From Escarpia spicata (lineage: Eukaryota > Annelida > Polychaeta > Sabellida > Siboglinidae), in the NCBI GenBank assembly GCA_963995525.1, contig OZ023216.1:38151526-38215525 (forward strand): a stretch of DNA of 64,000 nucleotides, read 5' to 3'. A program made the translations under genes and the position numbers. The notes under the pieces are model-generated. The model was given only the letters and a program-made list of their open reading frames with translations. It did no database searches and was not told the DNA's origin. Numbering within the stretch: the stretch's first letter is position 1; every line of letters starts with the position of its first letter. Below, one piece after another: positions 12,307-20,345 of this stretch.

Positions 12307-12616
12307 ATATTATTTTAGGGCGATGGACAAATTACTCCTGTTGTTGTTTCTGAGCAGACCATGCTGATATAGAGCTGGGGGCTGCTGGCTGAGCTCATAT
12401 GTGAGGAACTCCTCCATTTATTGATCGTTGTCAGTAACACCTGTTATTCGCTGAAATAGGAGATTTGGGTTGATGATTGCGCACGTTTGGCCCCACCATG
12501 TGAGCTCATGAGCCCGCGCAGCCATGTTGATGACCCTGTCACCCCTCTTCATCTTGATCTCTGTGAATAGCACCACAACTAGTTTTGTTGCTGCAGCCTT
12601 TCCGACTTCAAAAGTG

Positions 12617-12712
12617 TCATCACAGTTGACGCATCCACAGCATCACAGTTGACGCATCCACAACATCACAGTTGACGCATCCACAGCATCACAGTTGACG
12701 CATCCACAGCTT
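12617..12712. repeat. 23-bp tandem repeat, about 4 copies
   Basis: Four near-identical copies of a 23-bp unit (CATCACAGTTGACGCATCCA plus CAG or CAA) lie inside the inverted-repeat element. They look like a local slippage expansion. Confidence 0.9.
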
Positions 12713-13180
12713 TGCAGTTCTGCTCCTTCCAGCAGCCTCATCTAACATCTCTTGGACACGTTTGCTGAATGCAACCACCTGTTCATCAACTGCCCCTACA
12801 GTGGTCCTGCGAGTCCCGAGCTGACTCGAGAATCCTCTTCAAGTGACTGGTGTCACCCGATTATAGTAAAGAAAACTAAATAAATGCATGTTTTGATGAC
12901 TTTATGATATTTTAGTGGTGTTTATTAGATCGAGCATGATTGAAAACCCACCATAGACACTAATATTTGCTTACTACCTCAAGTGCTTAAGAAGTTACAG
13001 CTAAAAACGGGTTTCTGGCCTCTCGGACGCCATCTTGAATTCTGCGGTTAGCTCAAGGAGGATTCTTTGAGACTTTTATTATGTTGTTCGAGACACTTTT
13101 AGAGATCTGTGGTGCAAAAAACAGCTTTTTGTTTTCGACTTTATGGTTCGATGGTATTTTGGCCTAAAACTCCTGGACTA

Positions 13181-13500
13181 TAGGCAACTGTGTCTACTGT
13201 ACTGCTCTATCGCGTTTAGATCGTCATACAGTTTTGCATTGAGCCTCTCAAGCTATGAGACTCTAGCGGCCATCTCCGCGGCGTCAGCAGTAGCACACTA
13301 GTGACGTGTCCATCTGGGATGTCTTGTATAGGTCTTGTTTCATGTTAGCAATGAACTATGTTTTGAGAATGGAGTCGACGGTTTGTTTTGTGAAGTTTGC
13401 GTTTTCAACCATTTTGGCAAGGATTGCCTGACTGATTGTTTAGACGACTATGACGATGATTGGGTCAATGTTCTAAATGAGAGCAATGATTGCGGTGCGC
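13181..13500 (-). pseudogene. LINE 2 ORF1 coiled-coil fragment
   Basis: The minus-strand translation contains LYDDLNAIEQYSRHSC just before the junction. The (L/I)EQYSRR(N)C signature ends the coiled coil in many LINE ORF1 proteins. Upstream residues contain stops. Together with 10900-11078 this brackets the DNA element, although about 50 ORF1 residues expected between the two parts are absent. Confidence 0.55.
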
Positions 13501-13551
13501 ATATCTCCATTCAACTATGGTAGAGCCATAACAAATTAGTTGGATAAAGTC

Positions 13552-13594
13552 CCACAAGAGGGCAGTACTGAAGGATGTTCCCACCAGAGGGCAG
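13552..13594 (+). promoter_or_regulatory. Two CTCF-like motifs in tandem
   Basis: CCACAAGAGGGCAG (13552-13565) and CCACCAGAGGGCAG (13581-13594) both match the core CTCF consensus CCASYAGRKGGCAS almost perfectly. They have the same orientation and are 29 bp apart. They may instead be part of an old LTR, since the second is preceded by TGTTC. Confidence 0.35.
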
Positions 13595-13599
13595 GGTTA

Positions 13600-15690
13600 G
13601 ATAAATTAGTCATGTCACTAAGGTTTGATGCCTAAGTGGAAAGATCATAATTATAGGAGTTGGGCTGAACTCGGAGCTTTTTGCCGATAAGTCTCGTGCG
13701 TGGATAGACCTTGGTTCGGGTAGAGTGTAGCAGAGCCACGTGTAGTCTTAGGTATATTGGGTTGTAACTGTATATTCTCTGTAATTATACTTTTGCTAAC
13801 CCTTGCGGCTTTTAACAAATATTGTGATTGAGATACGTGTCAGTCTTGTATAAATGTAGATATATATATATATATTTTTTTATATTAATGTAAGTTAAAC
13901 GTAATAGTGTCCTGTTTAGTTAATCCCCTCAAACTGTCTGCCGTGGCCTAACTAAACTGCAATAGTGCGCGGTACGACACAACGATCCGTTCGTTGCTTC
14001 TGAAGCGCTGGTGCAGGCATTGACGCGTTCCTTCCGTTGACCTTTAGTCTTACTCTTAAGCTTCAGTTTGAACCCGTGCATCTATCTATCGGATCGGATA
14101 GATAGATGTGTGTTACCGATAAGGGTCAGTCAATGACCAGCACTCAGCAGTGGTCACAGAAGTGGCCGGTCGCCGGTCAATAGTAAGCACCAAGCATTAA
14201 TTATAAAATGAACATTACTCGATATAAATTCGTCAATGTCTTGGGATTAACTGGACCTTGGAAGTTCAAACAATAAAAGTAATACCGTAATATCTCATTA
14301 AGGAACATAACAAATGTAAAACTGCTCTTCAAAATGAGAATACGTGTTGAGTATCTCATCCAAAATTATAAACCAAAATTAAATACATAAACAACTTCAA
14401 TGCATATAACAAACAACTAATTTAATACAAATAAATCAAAAGCAACGTTACAATTAATGTCCATTGATTCCTGCTGGACATGACAATTCAAATATTCTAT
14501 GAAAAGGGAGCTTAATTAGTACTGTCCATAAATTATGTTCTGCTACATCCAACTGCATTCTCCATCCAGAGCTGTCTAACATCATTCCCGTCAGCTGTCT
14601 TGAAGTGCTTCCGAAAGTTCTCTTGATGCCGTAGTCAGTGGCAATGTTGCCATGTCAGTCTTTCTGACAGCATCTGGAATACTAACGTACAAATAGTAAA
14701 ATTCTTCGATGAAGGGAGCGCATTGTACAATGCCTAGCATCTACGGAATATATAAAATATTAAACATATTTTGTCTCAAAATAAGGCCACATAAAATAAT
14801 TTTACTTTACTTTTATAAAATAATTCCCGGTTTCCCGTCAGCACGCGGGTTTGAAAATAGGTGCTATAAAACGATTTTTTTAATGTAATTATCTTGTAAT
14901 TAAATATGCGTGCATTAAATTCTGCACAATAAACGAAAACTGTATTTTACACCAGGCCAAAGGAATGTTATGACTTGTAAGAAATACACTCAGTAGACAT
15001 CTTAAGTTGTTGATTGTTGACGATGAGTGGCTTTGATTGTCTATAGGTTAACACATCCATCAGGATCAATGTACACACATTTACAAAAAAGGCATCCTTC
15101 AGTGACTTGTTTACAAAGTTTTGATGAGAAAGCACGAATTGTTTTTATATGACGTAAACATAAATGGCAGAAATGATGTGGCCTCTGTGCCATAAAATGA
15201 CAGAGGCGCTTAGCGTAAGTACTTCATCCGTAACACATTCACACTGTTTGTGTCTCACTCACAAACAGGAATACACAGCACTGCCACTGCCTCAGGCACA
15301 ACCACGGGAACAATCATCAGGTTATTTTGCTGCACATTCTACTATATGTATTACGAATAAATAACTAAAGCTTACTCGGAATTTTATATTAATTTAATAT
15401 TACATATAAGTAGCACACCACATTGTTTTGTGTACTATTATACTATCTTCGATTATTCTCTTATTAGTCAGTCCGAGACATAATTCTAAAATGTGAGTGT
15501 ATCGTAAATTATAGATGTAGATGTCAAATTTTTAAATGTCAACATGAAGAGAAACCGCAGAAAGTAAGCGGAACCGGAAGGTAATCACCGCCACCCCTAC
15601 ACCGCACGCACGCATCACTTATTTATATATAGATTACAGGAGGTACCAACCGGGAAACATTAATGCTTTTGATGCACAATAAAATAATGA
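13600..15690. other. Repeat-rich intergenic DNA without recognised gene
   Basis: The block at 13600-14000 has the look of an LTR or promoter remnant (CTGTAATTATACTTTTGCT, a TA run at 13860-13876), but I found no partner LTR and no primer binding site. A short inverted repeat (ATCTATCTATCGGATCGGATAGATAGAT) is at 14081-14108. The rest is AT-rich with no coding signal. Confidence 0.4.
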
Positions 15691-15699
15691 TTAATAGAA

Positions 15700-16140
15700 G
15701 CTGCCCCTGAGGCACCAGCGGCCGGGGAATGGCTGGCAGGCGGCTGTCGTGTGTCGAGGGTTGCTGCCAGACAGCCGCTCAGATCCGCCCTCGGGCGAGG
15801 GTGCTGGCTGGGGGTCCAATCTCATTAGGGTATCAAAGCCGTCAACGTGTAGTTCAATGTCAGGTAAAGTTTCATGTAACCAGGTTTCAATCACACAAGC
15901 TACTTTATAGACCCACTGTAGCACAACATTGGCCTGAAGTTCATCTATTTTCGAACATAATGGTCGGACATTAGCCAACATGATAGAGGACAGGGGGAGG
16001 TTTGCGCACCTTGTTTTACTTCAGTCTCTGGCGTACGCCGCCTTTCTTCCCCGCTTGCGTCTCGGGTGGATTCTATAGTTAGTGTCAGAGAGCACTGTAA
16101 AGTCATTTAAATCCAGGAGTGGACCAGAAAGATTGTCAGT
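15700..16140 (-). pseudogene. 5' fragment of LINE 1 (endonuclease N-terminus)
   Basis: On the minus strand a basic segment like RKRGRKGGVRQRLK is followed by MLANVRPLCSKIDELQANV and IETWLHETLPDIEL-VDGFDTLMRLD. This is the start of a jockey/L2-type endonuclease. It stops where LINE 1 at 7600 picks up in family order. Both ends carry a similar CCCTCG-CCCG-AGGCGGAT string (about 15787-15805 and 7587-7606 reversed). This supports one element split by later insertions. Confidence 0.6.
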
Positions 16141-16533
16141 GACACTGGGTCGCAAGGCCAACAGCGTGTCACGTTATAGAATGCCTGGTCTACTATTATT
16201 TCCCTTTATTGCATCTGCCTGTTCAGATTGTAGACTCGGTATTCTAATTTGGGCACGTTTCGGAACGTTCTTCGTCTGTATTGATTTCTTAGACAATATA
16301 GACATCGACCTACTCAGTTCAGCCAATGTGTCACTGTCTAACAGAAATCAGATACTCACAGAGGAAGATTCTAATTACTCAATCATCGCAGATAACTTTC
16401 CATTGTTCGTTTCAAGTACTCTAATAGAGACAATTAGCACGATACAGACCAGTATGCCTACGATCAATATTGATCCTCCGTGGGAACCATACATGATGTT
16501 GCATGGTTCTCGCGCGCAAGTCCTCCCCCAATC

Positions 16534-16733
16534 NNNNNNNNNNNNNNNNNNNNNNNNNNNNNNNNNNNNNNNNNNNNNNNNNNNNNNNNNNNNNNNNNNN
16601 NNNNNNNNNNNNNNNNNNNNNNNNNNNNNNNNNNNNNNNNNNNNNNNNNNNNNNNNNNNNNNNNNNNNNNNNNNNNNNNNNNNNNNNNNNNNNNNNNNNN
16701 NNNNNNNNNNNNNNNNNNNNNNNNNNNNNNNNN
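16534..16733. other. Assembly gap (200 N)
   Basis: Exactly 200 N bases separate GC-rich unique sequence from a long TA microsatellite. The true size is unknown; the gap probably reflects the neighbouring simple repeat. Confidence 0.99.
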
Positions 16734-17322
<589 letters not shown>

Positions 17323-17324
17323 AG

Positions 17325-18525
17325 CGCAGACGACAGGATATGTTCAATGGGTTTGGTATTACATTTTTCTTCCGGGGTCTATCAAATATCGTTTGCTCTT
17401 TAGGCGAGCCAGATACGACCCCGATTACTGACTGCCCCTTTCGTTTCCCGCCTCAGTATGTCGAGCCTTTGTAAGGTTCGCACGGTATCGCGGGCAGGGT
17501 GGCCCGGAGCAGCATCGAGACTCGGCGCCGAATTTCCCGTGATACCAATAAACTTGTCCTTTCTTCGGATTTTTGTCTGAACCGCTTTTTTCAGTATGTC
17601 TTTTCACAATAGCGTTGACGGCCGCAAGATCTCCCGCGTGGACTGCAGATGCTAGCTCGGTAGGAACTTCTGTGATGGTGGCTATCGTCGTGGCATACAC
17701 CGAGTCGGCCTTTTGCAGAAGCTCTTCCATAAAGTCCTGCGGTGTGGGAAGTTCAAGACTCATACGCAGCGATGCCGGCAGCCGACGCCCAGCGTTCTAT
17801 ATCTTCTCGGTCCCAACTACCGCCGACTTGACGGAATCTAGCCATCCACTGAGATGGTTTTTCGTCTGCTGCGATACCTCCCATGACCATTGATCGCGTC
17901 AGTCTCTGGTGTACGGTTGGTTCATATCGATCAACGAAGAGAGTCTTTGCCGCGTCGAACACGTTTGCCGGACGATCTTCCCCCATCATCGAAAGATCTC
18001 GGATCACGAAAGCCTTTTTTTCCGACAGTAGGGTAGTAAGTGCAGCAAACTTGTTGATTTGCGATATGATACCCTGCACACTGTAGACGTCCTCTAGCTG
18101 TTGAAACCATAGACGGCAGTCGTCGAGTGTCATCGAACGAAAAGATATCTTGTACTCCTTCGAATCGCTAGAGGTGGCAACTGCTGGCGTCGCCGCGAGT
18201 GGAGGAGCAGGATGAGTTTCGACGTAGCGGCTTGCTTCGAAAATAACATCTTCTGTCTTGGTGATGTAAGTCTCAGACATTTCAATGTCCTGAAGAACGG
18301 TCCGTTTCCCTGAGGGCGCACCGCTCACTTCTGCAGCCTCCAACAACGGCAACAGCTGACAATCGAGCTCGCGAAACTTGTCGAGAGCTTCGAACATGTT
18401 CTTGAGAAGGACCTGTATGGTTTCCCGAGCAACACCCTGCCCTCTCACACTGTCCAACCGGGTAGCGATAGTCGTTATGCGTCTCTTTGCCAACGACCGA
18501 CGCGACAAAACAGTTCGAGGCTATA
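17325..18525 (-). pseudogene. Gypsy-like LTR retrotransposon gag remnant
   Basis: A 251-codon frame (18508-17753) shows a capsid-like pattern: LWFQQLEDVYSVQGI, KKAFVIRDL, LFVDRYEPTVHQRL and KPSQWMARFRQVGG. A second frame shifted by +1 (17763-17425) continues with LLQKADSVYATT and the C-terminal YWYHGKFG-x-C-C-PPCP knuckle-like signature seen in arthropod and mollusc gypsy elements. After it, YLIDPG near 17385 resembles the start of an aspartic protease before the GT microsatellite cuts it off. No ATG begins the first frame, since a TAG precedes it closely. The element is truncated and frame-shifted, and no LTR was found. Confidence 0.65.
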
Positions 18526-19124
18526 TTTGGCGGAGATTGATCGTAGAAATTGGTGGTGTAAAAAGTGGATAAACAAGTGGAATTACTGATTGATAAGTAT
18601 TATTTTTGCCTTAATATCATTCATAAAGTTGCAATAAACATATATTGAGTAGCATTTGTGCTTAAAGTTAGTTAGTTAAAGTATTTTAGAACACCTTAGT
18701 ATAGTGAGTGATAATAGGGTAACTCAGTTAGGCGGCTTAGCCTTCGATAACTTGTAAACAAGATTTAACAAACCTGATTATGTGGTAGAATATATAGGAG
18801 ATAAAGTAACAACCATCAAACTACTTACACAAGATAATATCTGTGTAAGCCAGTACTTGCTATATATTTTGGTTAGGTAGCATTGTTGTTAAAATTAAGC
18901 AAGGGCGATAGTCGGGCGGCGTAACCTAAATAAATAAAGCAGCCTAACATAACGTAATTGATTGTATTTAAATTAGGTCACTACCGGTGATGTTAGCGTT
19001 CGTATTAGGATAAATAGTCGGCTGTGTAATTGAAATTTGTAACCTAAAGTGTGCTGTAGTGCACAGGAAACAGTCTTTATAAAGACTAAGTTAGTTAAGT
19101 TATTAAATAAATTCTGATCGGGAT

Positions 19125-20345
19125 ATGGCGCCTTGCAAGCGGAAAGTCAAGGCAAAGCGACACTTGGTGTGCGATCACTGCTACAGCTGGGTAGATTTTG
19201 CATCGTCCGGGTGTGGAAAGTCATGGGCAGAAACCATGGAGGAAGGATTCACCTTTCAGTGCATTGGATGTTGGAAGGTGGAGTGTTTGCAGAAGGAGAT
19301 AGTTAGGTTGACAGATATTGTGAAGGGAATGGAGATGGGAATTAGCAAGGAGGCAGGTCGAACGGAGAGAGAAGACAGGGAGAGAGGTGAGGATACTGCA
19401 AGACTGAAGGAGAATAGCAGTGGCAAGAAAACTGAGGAAAGGAGATTGAGAGGAGAGAAGGTGATTGGAGGGGAAGAAATTGGAAAATCGGCAACAGAAA
19501 ACGTGACAAGCGTGAAGGGGACAGGGAAGATAGTGACTGTAGAGAAGGAGGGAGGGAAGATGGAACGGGAGAGGAGAGAGGAAAATGAGACGGGACGAAA
19601 GAAGAAGGGACGAAGGGAAGTGAGAGCAAATGTGATAGAAGAGAAGTCGATAAAAGGGACGCTGACAGGAGGAAAGGTGACAAGAGAAAAAGCGACAGGA
19701 AAGAATGGATCGAAAGAGAATGTGACAGGAGAGAAGACGGCAGGGGGGAAAGACAACAAACAGACAGATGCAAACCGAAGAAGGAGCTATTCTAAGGCAG
19801 TGATTGAGGGGGCAATGAGGAAAGAGAGGGTGTTTATGGGTGACTCCATTATGAGAAAGACGGACAAGACACTGAGCGAGGGGGAGGACATCGTTGTTTG
19901 TTTACCGGGGGCTAGGATTGAACATGTAACTGACAGGGTAGAGAAGGTATTGGGACATGGCAAGGGGGGGTCTATACTGGTACATGTAGGAACAAATAAT
20001 GCAGACAGGGAGGGAACAACTGCGATAGTACAGAAGTATAGACAGTTAGTGAGGAAGCTAAAGAAGACGAGAGTCGAACAGGTTATTTTGTCAGGAATTT
20101 TGCCAGTAATGGGAGGAAGGGGGGCAACGTATAGAAACTGCAAGAGGATGGCGATCAATGCACTAGCTGAGCAGATGTGTGAAGAAGAGGGGGTGGGATT
20201 CACAGATTTATGGAGATACTTTGTTGGGAGGGAAGATATGTACATGAGAGATGGCCTCCATCTTAGTGGAAAGGGGGCAGCAGTTTTCTCAGAGAATCTG
20301 CTGCAATCTGTTGACAGTGGGACAGGTTGCATCTATTTAAACTAG
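19125..20345 (+). CDS. CR1 ORF1: zinc-finger plus SGNH esterase-like protein
   Basis: 406 residues from an ATG. Residues about 15-50 hold a CDHC...SGCGKSW...CIGC cysteine/histidine set like the PHD-type finger of CR1 ORF1 proteins. Residues about 65-230 are extremely rich in Lys, Glu and Arg and probably coiled or disordered. The C-terminal third is an SGNH hydrolase: GDSI with Ser241, VGTNN near 289, and DGLHLS with Asp376 and His379. All the expected catalytic residues are present. In CR1 and related LINEs this esterase-type ORF1 accompanies the RNA; its substrate is unclear. The last codons contain TTTAAAC just before the TAG stop. Confidence 0.85.
   Translation: MAPCKRKVKAKRHLVCDHCYSWVDFASSGCGKSWAETMEEGFTFQCIGCWKVECLQKEIVRLTDIVKGMEMGISKEAGRTEREDRERGEDTARLKENSSGKKTEERRLRGEKVIGGEEIGKSATENVTSVKGTGKIVTVEKEGGKMERERREENETGRKKKGRREVRANVIEEKSIKGTLTGGKVTREKATGKNGSKENVTGEKTAGGKDNKQTDANRRRSYSKAVIEGAMRKERVFMGDSIMRKTDKTLSEGEDIVVCLPGARIEHVTDRVEKVLGHGKGGSILVHVGTNNADREGTTAIVQKYRQLVRKLKKTRVEQVILSGILPVMGGRGATYRNCKRMAINALAEQMCEEEGVGFTDLWRYFVGREDMYMRDGLHLSGKGAAVFSENLLQSVDSGTGCIYLN

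Larger units (their letters stand above)
11081..13178 (-). mobile_element. TA-flanked DNA element with long inverted repeats
   Basis: Both ends carry related inverted repeats. The outer ends are GTCCAAGAATTTTAGG at 11081 and, reversed, GTCCAGGAGTTTTAGG ending at 13178. Similarity continues about 150-250 bp inward through TTTTTGCACC and AATCCTCCTTGAG. TA dinucleotides flank both ends (11079-11080, 13179-13180). The interior minus strand carries remnants of one protein: YVKRVCIQFTGMPVIVVFDG, then SFLGNATNKTRLIAI, then TSVLIIASDTDILVMLVNQ, then HAGCDSVSAIFGKGK. This looks like a PIN-like nuclease family common in invertebrate repeats, not a classic DDE transposase. Flanking DNA on both sides is LINE 2 ORF1. 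Confidence 0.6.
7905..13500 (-). mobile_element. CR1-like LINE 2, decayed, interrupted by a DNA element
   Basis: Minus strand, 5' to 3'. An ORF1 remnant at 13500-13181 contains the coiled-coil end IEQYSRHSC. A 2.1 kb inverted-repeat element then intervenes (13178-11081). ORF1 resumes at 11078-10900 with VVKFTTYEARQ and LLITENRTKRCKA. ORF2 follows: endonuclease (about 10812-10110), reverse transcriptase (about 9000-8150), and a 3' UTR ending in AATAAACTT plus a TTAA/ATTC tail near 7905. Many stops and frameshifts are present. A 21-bp minisatellite has grown exactly at the reverse-transcriptase active site. Confidence 0.75.

Noticed and set aside
13576..13985. A solo LTR starting TGTTCCCACC and ending near ACACA
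   Set aside because: Start and end dinucleotides are plausible, but there is no five-base target duplication, no partner LTR and no primer binding site.
19256..19773. Minus-strand Ser/Leu/Pro-rich frames opposite CR1 ORF1
   Set aside because: Shadows of the Lys/Glu-rich purine-biased coding strand of ORF1.
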